64,000 nucleotides of DNA, taken from the NCBI RefSeq assembly GCF_000765145.1, contig NZ_JMGA01000057.1:62001-126000 (forward strand), given 5' to 3'. The stretch comes from Desulfosporosinus sp. HMP52 (GTDB lineage Bacteria > Bacillota > Desulfitobacteriia > Desulfitobacteriales > Desulfitobacteriaceae). Under the pieces are notes generated by a model. It saw nothing but the letters and a program-made list of their open reading frames with translations. It searched no databases and was not told where the DNA came from. Both the position numbers and the translations under genes were made by a program. This document shows, piece after piece, positions 35,935-49,252 of this stretch (position 1 is its first letter; every line of letters begins with the position of its first letter).

Positions 35935-36050
35935 AATAACTCACCCCCTAAGATACCCTTCTCATAGATCACTGTAACTTTATAAATGCTCAACAGGCTC
36001 ATTTTAGCACAAGCCTAGTCAAAACTCAATAAATCTTCGACTTGCGCAAT

Positions 36051-37331
<1,281 letters not shown>

Positions 37332-37468
37332 TTAATATCCCCCTTTTTTTATTAGAAATCTCATACTGAGAAGTTCTAGCTTAAAGCAACTTAAACCTTA
37401 ACATCTGGCAATCTTAATTCTATCGATTAAGTAATGGATATTAGAAACCCAAATTAATGCTTCCTAAA

Positions 37469-39010
37469 TCAAAATTCCATTAACGATTTCCCCGTCATTT
37501 CATTAGGTATAGGTATTTGAAGTAGTTTTAAAATTGTCGGGGCTATATCACATAATGCTCCACCCCCACGCAGTGCTTGTCCTTTGAACCTTTCATCTGC
37601 AAGAATGAAGGGCACACAGTTCGTGGAGTGAGCGGTTATCGGCAACAGTGTCTGGGGATCTAGTTTCTCCTCAGCGTTCCCATGATCCGCTGTCACGATG
37701 AGAGTTCCCTCATGTTTCCGGAGCTCATCATAGATCTGACCTAAACATTGATCGATCACCTCTACTGCTTTGACGGTTGCATCAAACACACCCGTATGTC
37801 CAACCATATCTGGGTTAGCAAAATTTAGAATGATCACGTCATAAGTCGACTCTCTAATTTTTTCAAGAACAGTCTGGGTTAATTCTGGAGCACTCATTTC
37901 TGGCTTTAGGTTATAAGTAGCGACTTTTGGCGATGGAATGAGGATACGCTCTTCCTTGGGATAGGGTTCTTCAAGCCCGCCATTAAAGAAGAAGGTGACA
38001 TGGGCATATTTTTCTGTCTCAGCAATTCTTAACTGTTTTAGCCCTTGATCAGAAAGCACTTCACCTAAAGTATTATCCAAGTTTTGTTGAGGAAATGCTA
38101 CAGGTGCCGGAATAGTTTCCTCATATTGAGTCATACAAACGAAATGAACCTGTGGATGATTGGAGCGCTCAAATTCAGAGAACCCTTCATCAACAAAAGC
38201 ATGAGTTATTTCACGGGCACGATCCGAACGGAAGTTATAGAAAATTACACTATCCCCTTCTTGAACCTGGCCCACAGGGTTTCCTTCTTCATCATCAATC
38301 ACTGTAGGTATTACAAACTCATCCGTCACACGGGTATCATAGGAAATCTCAACAGCAGATAAGGCCCCGGCTGCATGTTTGCCTTCACCATTGACTATCG
38401 CCTGATAGCCTTTTTCTAAGCGATCCCAACGTTTGTCCCGATCCATTACATAGTAACGACCACTGACTGACGCTATTTTCCCTACTCCCAGTTCTTTAAT
38501 CTTCCCTTCCAGTTGGCAAATATATTCTTTGGCACTTTGAGGCAAGACATCTCGTCCATCAAGAATTGCATGGATATAAACCTCTGTCAACTCCTGTTTC
38601 TTAGCCATTTCCAGAAGTGCAAATAAGTGATCGATATGAGAATGAACTCCGCCATTGGAGAGTAAACCCATTAGGTGAAGCCTCTTATTATGCACTCGAG
38701 CTCTGTCCATAGCTTCCAGCAAGACTGGGTTTTTAAACATGGTTCCATCTTGAATCCCTTTATGTATTCGAGTTAATTCTTGATATACCACCCTACCTGC
38801 CCCGATGTTCAGGTGACCTACTTCTGAATTACCCATTTGGCCATTTGGCAATCCTACGGCTTCACCGGATGCCTGAAGAGTGGTATAGGGGTATTCTCCT
38901 TCAAGACGCTTGAAGTTTGGAATATTTGCTGAGGCAATTGCATTTCCCTCATTGGTTTCCCGACAACCCCACCCATCTAAAATCATAAGGAAAACCGGTT
39001 TGATGTCCAT
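37469..39010 (-). CDS. gpmI: 2,3-bisphosphoglycerate-independent phosphoglycerate mutase
   Basis: A 513-residue Mn-dependent enzyme of the alkaline-phosphatase superfamily. It has Asp12 (ILDGWG), nucleophile Ser62 in GNSEVGHLNIGAGR, and the C-terminal metal motif TADHGNAEE. It interconverts 3- and 2-phosphoglycerate. ATG 39010 lies 21 bases after the tpiA stop, with AGGA upstream. Standard length and no anomaly. Confidence 0.98.
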   Translation of the reverse strand: MDIKPVFLMILDGWGCRETNEGNAIASANIPNFKRLEGEYPYTTLQASGEAVGLPNGQMGNSEVGHLNIGAGRVVYQELTRIHKGIQDGTMFKNPVLLEAMDRARVHNKRLHLMGLLSNGGVHSHIDHLFALLEMAKKQELTEVYIHAILDGRDVLPQSAKEYICQLEGKIKELGVGKIASVSGRYYVMDRDKRWDRLEKGYQAIVNGEGKHAAGALSAVEISYDTRVTDEFVIPTVIDDEEGNPVGQVQEGDSVIFYNFRSDRAREITHAFVDEGFSEFERSNHPQVHFVCMTQYEETIPAPVAFPQQNLDNTLGEVLSDQGLKQLRIAETEKYAHVTFFFNGGLEEPYPKEERILIPSPKVATYNLKPEMSAPELTQTVLEKIRESTYDVIILNFANPDMVGHTGVFDATVKAVEVIDQCLGQIYDELRKHEGTLIVTADHGNAEEKLDPQTLLPITAHSTNCVPFILADERFKGQALRGGGALCDIAPTILKLLQIPIPNEMTGKSLMEF

Positions 39011-39031
39011 TTTATATCCTTCCTCGCAAGC

Positions 39032-39796
39032 CTACATGGGACTTGCATTTTTGATAAGTTTCCCAAAACTAAGCGGATCAAGACTTGCTCCGCCGACTAA
39101 AGCCCCATCTACATCAGGCTCCTGCATTAGTTCCCCAATATTTTCTGCTTTGACACTGCCTCCATAGAGTATAGGAACATTCTCTGAGGCAGGTCCCATT
39201 AGCTCTGTCAAAGTCCCACGAATATTAGCACACATCTCTTGGGCATCATTACTGGATGCGGTCTTACCGGTGCCAATCGCCCAAATAGGCTCATAGGCCA
39301 CAATTATCCGCTTCAGATCATCTTTGGATATTCCGGAAAGAGCACTGTCAACTTGGTTTTTGACCCACTCGGCTGCCTTCCCCTCTTCACGAAGTTTCAA
39401 ATTTTCCCCGCAACAAAAGATAGGAGTTAACCCCACCGCCAATGCCTGCTGAACTTTCTTAGCAATGTCCTGATCCGTTTCTCCAAACATTTCCCGGCGT
39501 TCAGAGTGACCGAGTATAACGTATGTACAGGCGACATCAAGCAGCATACGCCCTGATATCTCTCCGGTATAGGCGCCTTCTTCCCCCCAGGCCATATTTT
39601 GTGCACCCAGATGGACAATACTTTCTTCCAACTCGTTTTTTAGAGCATGGAGAGCCGTAAACGGAGCACAGAGGACAACATCTAGGTCTGTAACATCCTT
39701 AACTTCCTCTAAAAACTTTATGGCATAGTCCTCTGCTTCACTGACAGTTTTAAACATTTTCCAGTTGCCGGCAATAACCCTTCGTCGATTAGCCAC
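39032..39796 (-). CDS. tpiA: Triose-phosphate isomerase
   Basis: A 254-residue TIM barrel with GNWKM at the N-terminus, catalytic His in VILGHSERR, catalytic Glu in AYEPIWAIGTG and the phosphate-binding GGSVKAEN and GALVGGASL loops. It interconverts glyceraldehyde-3-phosphate and dihydroxyacetone phosphate. The start is GTG 39796, with a strong AAAGGAGGT upstream. It follows pgk by 24 bases. Confidence 0.98.
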   Translation of the reverse strand: MANRRRVIAGNWKMFKTVSEAEDYAIKFLEEVKDVTDLDVVLCAPFTALHALKNELEESIVHLGAQNMAWGEEGAYTGEISGRMLLDVACTYVILGHSERREMFGETDQDIAKKVQQALAVGLTPIFCCGENLKLREEGKAAEWVKNQVDSALSGISKDDLKRIIVAYEPIWAIGTGKTASSNDAQEMCANIRGTLTELMGPASENVPILYGGSVKAENIGELMQEPDVDGALVGGASLDPLSFGKLIKNASPM

Positions 39797-39820
39797 TTAC
39801 AATACCTCCTTTTGTAAAGC

Positions 39821-41005
39821 CTAGGCCTCTTCTAATGCAGCAACACCTGGTAAGATCTTGCCCTCTAAAAATTCAAGTGAAGCTCCGCCGCCTGTGGAGA
39901 TATGGGTCATGCGCTCGGCAACCTTCATCTTTTCCACAGCTGCCACAGAATCTCCTCCACCTACAATCGTGATTCCCCCGCAGGCCGCAACTGCTTGAGC
40001 GACCTTCTCTGTTCCTTTAGCGAAGGCTTCTATTTCAAAAACCCCCATGGGGCCATTCCAAATCACGGTGCGCGCTGTGGAAATGCGAGCTTCAAACTTG
40101 TCAGCAGTAGCAGCGCCTATGTCTAAGGCCATTTCTTCCTCTTGGATTTCTGAGACTTCTACTGTACGATGAGCAGCATCGGTTTGGAAAGCAGTCGCTG
40201 CGACAACATCTATCGGTAATTCAAGTTCGACTCCTTTAGACTTTGCCTTTTCAATAAGCTGCTTAGCCAAATCTACCTTTTCCTCTTCGAGAAGGGATTT
40301 TCCCACGTTATATCCTTGGGCCTTCAAGAAGGTATTGGCCATCCCCCCACCAATGATTAAAGCGTCAACCTTTTCCAGAAGATTTTCGATGACTCCAATT
40401 TTATCACTTACTTTTGCTCCCCCAATGATTGCAACAAAAGGACGTTCTGGTCGTTCTAAAGCGTTACCCATAAATTCAACTTCTTTTTGCATTAGCAAGC
40501 CACAAACCGCCGGAATGTAGTGGGTTACCCCTTCCGTTGAAGCATGAGCACGGTGTGCCGTTCCAAAAGCGTCGTTAACAAACAACTCCGCCAACCCAGC
40601 TAACTCTCTGGCAAAGGAAGGGTCGTTTTTCTCCTCTTCTCCATGGAAGCGAACATTCTCCAATAAGAGGACTTGCCCATCTTGCAGCTTACTAACTGGT
40701 TCCATGGCCAAATCTCCACGACAGTCTTTTGCGAAAACTACCTCCTGCGCTAACAAATTACTAAGATGTTTGGCGACAGGCGCTAAAGAATACTTGGGAT
40801 TAACCTGGCCTTTAGGACGCCCCAGATGGGAAGCAAGAATCACTCTTGCTCCTTCCTTTACTAAATACAAAATCGTTGGCAAGGAGGCTTTAATTCGTTT
40901 ATCGTTGGTAATTTCTCCTTGTTCATTTAACGGTACATTGAAATCCACTCGAACAAGTACTCGTTTTCCACGCACTTCTACGTCTTTTACACTCTTTTTA
41001 TTCAT
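39821..41005 (-). CDS. pgk: Phosphoglycerate kinase
   Basis: A 394-residue enzyme transferring phosphate from 1,3-bisphosphoglycerate to ADP. It has [10 protein letters not shown] near the N-terminus, the SHLGRPKG loop, the hinge GGAKVSDKI and a C-terminal VGGGDSVAA nucleotide loop. ATG 41005 has AAAGGGG upstream and gives the usual length; an upstream TTG at 41032 is not needed. First gene of the pgk-tpiA-gpmI-eno-secG run. gapA and cggR, which commonly precede it, are not here. Confidence 0.98.
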   Translation of the reverse strand: MNKKSVKDVEVRGKRVLVRVDFNVPLNEQGEITNDKRIKASLPTILYLVKEGARVILASHLGRPKGQVNPKYSLAPVAKHLSNLLAQEVVFAKDCRGDLAMEPVSKLQDGQVLLLENVRFHGEEEKNDPSFARELAGLAELFVNDAFGTAHRAHASTEGVTHYIPAVCGLLMQKEVEFMGNALERPERPFVAIIGGAKVSDKIGVIENLLEKVDALIIGGGMANTFLKAQGYNVGKSLLEEEKVDLAKQLIEKAKSKGVELELPIDVVAATAFQTDAAHRTVEVSEIQEEEMALDIGAATADKFEARISTARTVIWNGPMGVFEIEAFAKGTEKVAQAVAACGGITIVGGGDSVAAVEKMKVAERMTHISTGGGASLEFLEGKILPGVAALEEA

Positions 41006-41317
41006 GCCAAAATCCCCTTTCACTTGACCCAAGGGTTCGGGGCCGTAGTTTTTCCACCCTAATAATCAATTCCCAATTCCGGCTAAGATGTTCCCAGAAC
41101 CCAATAGCTTCGGTTCACCTTAACTTGATTCAAACCTCTAGTCAATCTGTAACACCAGATAAATATGTATTAGTATACCAAAAGTTCCTACTCTTATGAA
41201 CTTTAATTAGCCTATTTTGTATCATTCTCTAAATAAATCCAGTTTCCTGCCATAAAACAGTGTCCATTTACAGTGACTATTTAGAAACTTCCCTTGAGCG
41301 GTAACCTTTTCAGTAAA
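41006..41317. other. Leader region of the glycolytic operon
   Basis: A 312-base spacer after glpK holding one good promoter (41172-41200) about 165 bases upstream of pgk. The long leader between promoter and gene has no hairpin that I would name. Confidence 0.5.
41172..41200 (-). promoter_or_regulatory. Promoter of the pgk-tpiA-gpmI-eno operon
   Basis: Minus-strand TTCATA (41195-41200), a 17-base spacer and TATACT (41172-41177). It is the only sigma-A-like pair seen in the spacer. Confidence 0.55.
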
Positions 41318-42884
<1,567 letters not shown>

Positions 42885-42906
42885 TATTCCTTAATTATAC
42901 TATACT

Positions 42907-43545
42907 TCATGCTTCAGCGAGTCGTCGATTGCCTGTTTGGACATACAAAAGTGTTTCAGCCACATTTACAAGATGATCCCCCATGCGCTCAATGGTTCGG
43001 GCAATCACCAGGCATAAACCTAATTGGCCATCATGGCTGCTGGCTTGACTCCCTTTAACTAAGGCTGACTTAAAATTGTCGTAAGCTTGATCTAATACAT
43101 CGTCTTCATCTGCTAAGTCCATCAGGATTTCTTTATCCCCTTTTAAGATATCCACCGTGTGCTCTATCATCTGGAGTAGTTGGTTGGCCATCTGTTGAAT
43201 ATCCCCCGGCCAATTTCGCTCTGGCTTTAGCTCACTCAGTTCAGCCAGATCACAAGCGTAATCAGCAGACCGTTCAAGTTCCTGGGCCATTCGCTGAAAT
43301 CCCAAAATCCACCTTAAGTCTTGGCTTCTTAATTGTTGCAAACTCATGATATCAAAACTTTGATTGACGATGTTATCCCGAAGCTGATCAATTGCCTTAT
43401 CCTGTTCTTTCCAATCCTGTACAGTACCTCCCTTTTCCAAAGCCTCAATTGCAGCACATAAATGCCTTTGGACAGCTTCTGCCAACTCCACTGTCATTAC
43501 ACGCAAATTCATTAAAACTCGATCATAACCTGATGTTCTAAGCAT
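42907..43545 (-). CDS. phoU: PhoU-like phosphate regulatory protein
   Basis: A 212-residue all-helical protein with two PhoU repeats (ALEKGGTVQDWKEQDKAIDQLRDNI and the matching LADEDDVLDQAYDNFKSAL). It ends in VIARTIERMGDHLVNVAETLLY, where PhoU proteins bind metal. It normally tunes the Pst transporter and PhoR; no pst genes are in the window, but a Na/Pi cotransporter with its own PhoU-like tail lies 2.3 kb upstream. Start ATG 43545. The symbol is by family only. Confidence 0.85.
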   Translation of the reverse strand: MLRTSGYDRVLMNLRVMTVELAEAVQRHLCAAIEALEKGGTVQDWKEQDKAIDQLRDNIVNQSFDIMSLQQLRSQDLRWILGFQRMAQELERSADYACDLAELSELKPERNWPGDIQQMANQLLQMIEHTVDILKGDKEILMDLADEDDVLDQAYDNFKSALVKGSQASSHDGQLGLCLVIARTIERMGDHLVNVAETLLYVQTGNRRLAEA

Positions 43546-43775
43546 TCCTATGAATCACACCTCTTTCTGTAATGCCTGCCTGATGCCAAACTCCTGCGTG
43601 CAAAGTAGCAGAGAATTCGATTAGATTATTATATAGAGCCTTATACGGAGTGGAAACCTTCCCTTCAGTCATTAATTATATTTTCTGATAATTATTACTC
43701 ACAGTTTTGTTGCTTCAGCCTAATTTCAACGGGGCCCTTCGAACCCCCAAGGAATAACTGGGTTTAGAAAGAGCG

Positions 43776-44798
43776 TTACTTACCGGCCAAGAATCGTACA
43801 CACTTTTTATCAATCAATAATCCAACTTCTTCTTTTAAAGCGAACTTTGGGCCCTCAAAAGGATTAAGGTGATCAACGATAATTGTTCTGCCTTGCACAA
43901 GTACCTCAGCCCTGGCAGTATTGCCCAAGATATAAAAATTCTCTAAGGTTCCGTATAGCTTTATCCCCTCTGCATCCTCAATTTGAGAGAATTGATCTTT
44001 GCCGACTGACAAAATATGCTCCGGTCGAATACAGATTTCAGTTTCCTTATCTCCTATACCAACTAGGGAGCTGGGCAGGAAATTATAAGTTCCTATAAAT
44101 TGAGCCACAAATTTATTAGCAGGCCTATGATAAATTTCTTCAGGGGTACCATACTGCATGACTTCCCCGGCGTTAATAACTACGATTCGGTCTGACATAA
44201 CTAAGGCTTCTAATTGATCATGGGTTACAAAAATCGTGGTAATTCCCATCTTCTTTTGCACATCTCGAATCAGGACTCTAGCGCTCTCTCTTACCTTTGC
44301 ATCAACGGCACTCAATGGTTCATCTAAGAGCAGCAAATCTGGCTTTACCACCAGAGCTCGAGCCAAGGCTACCCTTTGTTGCTGCCCTCCCGACATTTGG
44401 TGGGGATAGTTGTTTTCCTTACCCGAAATACTGAGAATATCCATAATTTCTTCGACTTGTTTTCTGATCTCTTGGGTAGGTATCTTTTTAATTTTAAGTC
44501 CAAAGGCAATATTCTCAAAGGCCGTCATGTTAGGAAAAAGGGCATATGACTGAAAAACCATACCAATATTCTGTACCTTCTTATTCTGCCCTTCAATAAT
44601 TTCCCGACCATTAACAATAACCTTACCTCCGTCGGCACGTTCTAAGCCAGCAACGATTCTAAGAAGAGTTGTTTTTCCACATCCACTGGGACCTAATAAC
44701 GTGACAAATTCCCCTTTTTCGATTTCCAGTTCAATTCCTTTCAAGACCTGACGGCCCTGAAAACTCTTATCTATGTTGACAAACTGAACATAGCTCAC
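43776..44798 (-). CDS. Orphan ABC transporter ATPase of the PotA/FbpC type with TOBE domain
   Basis: A 340-residue ATPase with GPSGCGKTT, VFQSYALFPNMTAFENI, MSGGQQQRVALARAL, LLLLDEPLSAVDA, an H-loop VTHDQLEAL and a C-terminal TOBE region with ICIRPEHI. This layout belongs to importers of polyamine, iron, phosphonate or sugar type. No permease or binding protein is adjacent. GTG 44798 is preferred, with GGGGG eight bases upstream. It could power one of the orphan binding lipoproteins in this window, but nothing in the sequence shows that. Confidence 0.87.
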   Translation of the reverse strand: MSYVQFVNIDKSFQGRQVLKGIELEIEKGEFVTLLGPSGCGKTTLLRIVAGLERADGGKVIVNGREIIEGQNKKVQNIGMVFQSYALFPNMTAFENIAFGLKIKKIPTQEIRKQVEEIMDILSISGKENNYPHQMSGGQQQRVALARALVVKPDLLLLDEPLSAVDAKVRESARVLIRDVQKKMGITTIFVTHDQLEALVMSDRIVVINAGEVMQYGTPEEIYHRPANKFVAQFIGTYNFLPSSLVGIGDKETEICIRPEHILSVGKDQFSQIEDAEGIKLYGTLENFYILGNTARAEVLVQGRTIIVDHLNPFEGPKFALKEEVGLLIDKKCVRFLAGK

Positions 44799-45061
44799 CA
44801 ATCATACCCCCACATCCTAAACTCATTCTTATTTCTATGTTTCAATTATTATTCTCCAATCACGACATCAACAAAGTAACCATAAAGTACGAAACTACTA
44901 AGGCATTGGCAAAGTGACCGTCAACCTTTTGAATCTTATATAAATATATCTGAATGGTCTCATAGTTGTCACTACTAATGAATTAATGCTATGGTAATAG
45001 AAATAAGGCTATTGTTGGTTTTTCCGAGCATAAGGGGCAGTCATGAAAGCACTAAGTTCAT

Positions 45062-45775
45062 TCACTCTGAACGCAAATGTGAAAACCGCTCCGGATAATT
45101 TGTAATTGCTATATCCGCACCTGAAACAATGGCACGTTCAATTTCCCATTCCTCGTTGACAGTCCACGTATGTACTCCGATTCCTCGCAAATGGCATTCT
45201 CCTACTAATTCAGGGCTTATAAAGGCATAGTGGGGATGCAGATGACTGGCTCCCATATCCTGCGCATATACCCAAGGCGAGATTAGACCACACTCATAAA
45301 GCAAACCCGTTTTAAGATAGGGAAAGTCCTTAATCACTTCGACAACGGTTCTATGTTCAAACGAAGAAATTATACTTTGATTTGTCACATTATATTTTTC
45401 CAACAGGCCAGCTACCTGAGGGACAATTCCTGGGTATTGTATCAGACCTGTTTTGATCTCCACATTTAAGATAAGAGACTTCTTATCTTGGAGCATCTCC
45501 AATAATTCTTCTAAGGTTGGAATTGGGGCATAGGTCTTAAAGCCAACTCCAAAATTAAGGTTCTTTAGTTCCTTGAGTGAGTAATCTTTGACCCAACCAA
45601 TTCCATCACTGGTTCGATCAACCCGTTCATCATGAATGACCACAACTTCTCGGTCCCTCGACATTTGCACATCGAATTCAAAACCATCCACTCCTAGCTT
45701 CAGCCCTTTGTCAAAGGAAATCAACGTATTTTCCGGAGCTGTGCCCGCAGCACCTCGATGACCTAAAATCTTCAT
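45062..45775 (-). CDS. ugpQ: Glycerophosphodiester phosphodiesterase
   Basis: A 237-residue cytoplasmic enzyme without signal peptide. It has HRGAAGTAPENT, the metal/catalytic set FEFDVQMSRDREVVVIHD and a C-terminal VHTWTVNEEWE strand, the GDPD core of the UgpQ group. It splits glycerophosphodiesters into glycerol-3-phosphate and an alcohol, which fits the nearby glycerol kinase and phosphate transporter. Start ATG 45775. Confidence 0.92.
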   Translation of the reverse strand: MKILGHRGAAGTAPENTLISFDKGLKLGVDGFEFDVQMSRDREVVVIHDERVDRTSDGIGWVKDYSLKELKNLNFGVGFKTYAPIPTLEELLEMLQDKKSLILNVEIKTGLIQYPGIVPQVAGLLEKYNVTNQSIISSFEHRTVVEVIKDFPYLKTGLLYECGLISPWVYAQDMGASHLHPHYAFISPELVGECHLRGIGVHTWTVNEEWEIERAIVSGADIAITNYPERFSHLRSE

Positions 45776-45882
45776 CTAACTTCTCCTAACAGCCCGCAAT
45801 GGCATTATGATCATAACATATCCTTGTTAGTTAGTTTATCGTTATTGAAAAATAACATTTATAGAAGTGTTTTTCTAAGATC

Positions 45883-47508
45883 TTAGACAATACCCAACAC
45901 AACTTTAGCAATATTAACTGTATGTCCATCCACTTGATACAAGAGATTTATTGAATCTAAGGTAGCATGGCGATACATTTCTTCGATTTTTAGGTTACCT
46001 TCTTGGCTGTTCGGTTGTGGGCATTGGGCGAGAAAATTAAACTGTAAGTTTCTTTGGATTCGAGAGGTTTCCGGATGCTCACGTATTACTTCCGCCGCGG
46101 TTTGAGAATCCCATAGAGTGAGAGCCTGCATTACCTTAGCATAGTTACAGCGTACACGTTGATATAGCTCATCAAGATGTTTCCAGTTTTCTGCAGGAAC
46201 TTTCATGGTTTCACGAGGCAATTTCTTAGCTAAAAGAGCCATGGCCATTACTGCATCTCCGATATACTCAAATTCCTTTGCTATAAACTGGATTTTCATA
46301 CTCTCTTCAGCTTGCTCATCTGTAAGTCCTCTCTGAGAAAGGACAGCCAGAAAACGCATAGTATGTCGGTAATACCAATCCACTCCCTCTTCAACCTTGA
46401 AGATCTCTTCCACTAAATTATCACTATTGGCCAGGAGAATAGCAGGAATTTTTTGCATCATTCTTGTCCCAATAAAATCACCTAAAGCTAGCATTTCACC
46501 GTTCGCCTGTTTAAGGGCTACCGTCGGGACTTCTATCGACACTTCATCGATCACTTGAAACTTTAAAGGGCTGTCTTTTTCCCCTCGATCCGGAACCATA
46601 TGCTTCAGGCCTTTGGCTATAAGGCCATTGAGGGGGAAGAAAATTATCACCATCAAGACTGCAAATATTAAATGAGCATTGGCGACCTGTCGCTGTAAAT
46701 TCCCCGTTGTCCATTGGATGAGCTGAGACAATTGTGACAAAAATGGATACATCAGCACTGCTGCCAATACCTTATAACCCGTGTTAGCTAAAGCTGTACG
46801 TTTAGCGTCCATTTTTTGAGCCGTTAAACTTGTCAGCAGGGTTGTCACCGTTCCTCCTATATGAGCTCCAATCACCAAAGGGACAATCGCCTGCAGTTCT
46901 AATAGACCTTGCCCGGCAAGAGACATCATAATCGCAAAAACTGCAGTACTGCTCTGGACTATAGTTGTTAAGAGCAGTCCTACAATGATTGCTAGCAAGG
47001 GATGACTTCCCAATTGAGCAAGAAAGCCAAAGACTTCCGGAATATTTCGCAGGGGAGCTGAAGCGTTTGACATATTAGACATCCCTACAAAGATCAAGCC
47101 AAAACCTATCAGAGAATGTCCTAAATGCTTCCACTGCTTCTTACCTGAAAAATAAAGAACAAAGCCAATAAAGATGGCCCCTAGAGCTATATCGAAAATC
47201 TGAAAGGCTATGAGTTGAATAGAGATTGAGGTTCCTACAGCCGAGCCTAATACCATTCCTAATGCCTGGCCCAGACTCATCATTCCCGCATTGACGAACT
47301 CCACCACCAATACTGTGGTGGCTGCACTGCTTTGAAAAGCAACTGTCATAACCATACCCAGCAGAACAGCCATAAAGGGCTTCTTCGTCAGTGATTGAAG
47401 AATTTGCTTAAGTCGATGTGCAGCAAACTTTTGCAAGGCATCAGAGGCGGTCTGTACCCCATACATAAAAAGACCCAACCCGCCCAAGAAAACTAAAATT
47501 GTACCCAT
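45883..47508 (-). CDS. Na+/phosphate cotransporter (NptA/YjbB type) with PhoU-like tail
   Basis: A 541-residue protein. The first 310 residues carry eight or nine membrane helices with two inverted repeats marked by VAFQSSAATTVLVV and TIVQSSTAVFAIMM, the QSS signature of Na/Pi cotransporters. The last 200 residues are a cytoplasmic helical PhoU-like domain. It moves phosphate with sodium, as importer or exporter. ATG 47508. Part of the glycerol/phosphate island between rpoN and pgk. Confidence 0.93.
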   Translation of the reverse strand: MGTILVFLGGLGLFMYGVQTASDALQKFAAHRLKQILQSLTKKPFMAVLLGMVMTVAFQSSAATTVLVVEFVNAGMMSLGQALGMVLGSAVGTSISIQLIAFQIFDIALGAIFIGFVLYFSGKKQWKHLGHSLIGFGLIFVGMSNMSNASAPLRNIPEVFGFLAQLGSHPLLAIIVGLLLTTIVQSSTAVFAIMMSLAGQGLLELQAIVPLVIGAHIGGTVTTLLTSLTAQKMDAKRTALANTGYKVLAAVLMYPFLSQLSQLIQWTTGNLQRQVANAHLIFAVLMVIIFFPLNGLIAKGLKHMVPDRGEKDSPLKFQVIDEVSIEVPTVALKQANGEMLALGDFIGTRMMQKIPAILLANSDNLVEEIFKVEEGVDWYYRHTMRFLAVLSQRGLTDEQAEESMKIQFIAKEFEYIGDAVMAMALLAKKLPRETMKVPAENWKHLDELYQRVRCNYAKVMQALTLWDSQTAAEVIREHPETSRIQRNLQFNFLAQCPQPNSQEGNLKIEEMYRHATLDSINLLYQVDGHTVNIAKVVLGIV

Positions 47509-47613
47509 CCAACCTATAAGTTTTCAACTCCTTATGTCATCCCAAAATTAAAATTCCCTAATAAGCTCACTTTAAGTCAACTACTCCTGAAGGATAATTT
47601 CATTTCTAAATAC

Positions 47614-47666
47614 TATGAAAAAAAGCCCCAAATAAACCTGCCTAAAACAGATTAATTTGGGGCTTT
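47614..47666 (-). terminator. Terminator of rpoN
   Basis: A perfect 12-bp stem AAAGCCCCAAAT/ATTTGGGGCTTT (47622-47633 with 47655-47666) followed on the minus strand by a run of seven T residues. It separates rpoN from the Na/Pi gene. Confidence 0.85.
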
Positions 47667-47811
47667 CTCTATAACTCCAGCCTTAAATATCAAGTTCAGA
47701 ATTGCTTGACATTGTTCGCTGTATATAGTATACCCATTCTCATAAATTAGCAATTAATTATTTGGGGCATACCCCCGTATTCCCAACCTCTTAATTTGAA
47801 ACTAAGTCCTT

Positions 47812-49215
47812 CTAATATCTCTTCCTCACCGAAGTTGCTCCAATACCTAACTCATCTCGATACTTGGCAACTGTGCGTCGAGAAATTTCCATATCCCTAG
47901 CCTTGAGCATTTCCGCTAGTTTCTGATCGGAATATGGAGATTTAGGATTTTCCGAAGCGATGATGTCACGCAGAACGAGTTTAATCACATCCGTGGTTAC
48001 CCCGGAGTCATTATTATTACCTCGACCCATACTGTTGGCAAAGAAGAACTTGAATTCGAAAACCCCCCGGGGAGTTTGGACATATTTGTGAGCAGTTGCT
48101 CTGCTGACTGTTGACTCATGAACTCCAATTTCTTCAGCAATATCTCTTAGGGTGAGGGGCCTTAGATGACGAATCCCATTACGAAGGAAATCACTTTGCC
48201 ACTTGACAATAGCATCTGCGACTTTATAAAGAGTGAGCCGCCGCTGTTCTATGCTACGAATAAGCCAGGCAGCTGCATTTAGTTTTTGTTCCACGAATTT
48301 ACGTGTATCACTTCCCTCCTCCTGAGATAAGGCATCTCGGTAAGCCTTATTCACTCCTAAACGAGGGACAGTGATATCATTAACCAGGATTATGAACTCT
48401 CCTTCAATTTCTTCAATGACTACATCCGGAACGATATAGCGTACTTCACCCGGGCCAGAAAAACGAAGTCCAGGCTTTGGATCCAGCTTTCGGATAACAT
48501 CAGCTAACTCTTGAACCCTACTTAAAGAAATTTTTAAGGAATGAGCAATTCGTTGCAGCCGTCCCGCGGCTAGATCTTCCAGGTGTTTAATAAACTCTGG
48601 TAGTTCAGGCGGACAGTCGGGTAGAATTGGTAATTGGAGCAATAAACATTCCTCTAGATTCCGAGCCCCTACACCCAAGGGATCCAGACTCTGAACTGCC
48701 GCCAATGCTCTTTCCGCCTCAACCTGTGAAACATCCATTTCACGAGCTACATCCTCGATTGAGACTGTGAGATATCCCTTTTCATTCAAATTCCCAACAA
48801 TATACTCGGCGACTTCTAAAGAACATGTGACTTTTTGGACATGCAGTTGTTCAAGCAAATGCTCTAACAGAGTAGGCGCAGCTGCCACAAAAGGATCAAA
48901 CCGTTGTTTGTCATCGGTGATCACTCTTTCTTGGCGCACCCTATTTTCATCCTGATCATGGATATAATCCTGCCAGTCTACTTCCCATTTGTCAGCGGCC
49001 GGGCTTTCCTCCACTACCGCAGGGGGCTCTGCTTCAACCTTAATGTCCATACTTTCTTCTAGATTCTCCAGTAAAGGATTCTCTAAAAGCTGTTCCTCAA
49101 CATACGTGGAAAGGTCAAGTGCGGACAACTGCAAAATAGTAATTGCTTGCCGCAACTCTGGAGTCATAATGAGTTTTTGAGTTTGCTCGAGACTCAGACC
49201 ATATCCTAACCGCAC
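47812..49215 (-). CDS. rpoN: RNA polymerase sigma-54 factor
   Basis: A 467-residue sigma factor with an N-terminal glutamine/leucine-rich activator-interacting region (LSLEQTQKLIMTPELRQAITILQ), the core-binding middle part, a helix-turn-helix ESTVSRATAHKY and the RpoN box SRRTVAKYRDELGI at the C-terminus. It directs transcription that needs AAA+ activators, none of which is in the window. The start is GTG 49215 with GGGGGGAA upstream. It follows whiA in the order common in Clostridia. Confidence 0.97.
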   Translation of the reverse strand: MRLGYGLSLEQTQKLIMTPELRQAITILQLSALDLSTYVEEQLLENPLLENLEESMDIKVEAEPPAVVEESPAADKWEVDWQDYIHDQDENRVRQERVITDDKQRFDPFVAAAPTLLEHLLEQLHVQKVTCSLEVAEYIVGNLNEKGYLTVSIEDVAREMDVSQVEAERALAAVQSLDPLGVGARNLEECLLLQLPILPDCPPELPEFIKHLEDLAAGRLQRIAHSLKISLSRVQELADVIRKLDPKPGLRFSGPGEVRYIVPDVVIEEIEGEFIILVNDITVPRLGVNKAYRDALSQEEGSDTRKFVEQKLNAAAWLIRSIEQRRLTLYKVADAIVKWQSDFLRNGIRHLRPLTLRDIAEEIGVHESTVSRATAHKYVQTPRGVFEFKFFFANSMGRGNNNDSGVTTDVIKLVLRDIIASENPKSPYSDQKLAEMLKARDMEISRRTVAKYRDELGIGATSVRKRY

Positions 49216-49252
49216 CTTATTCCCCCCTATACTGATTTGAAAATAATCCTAG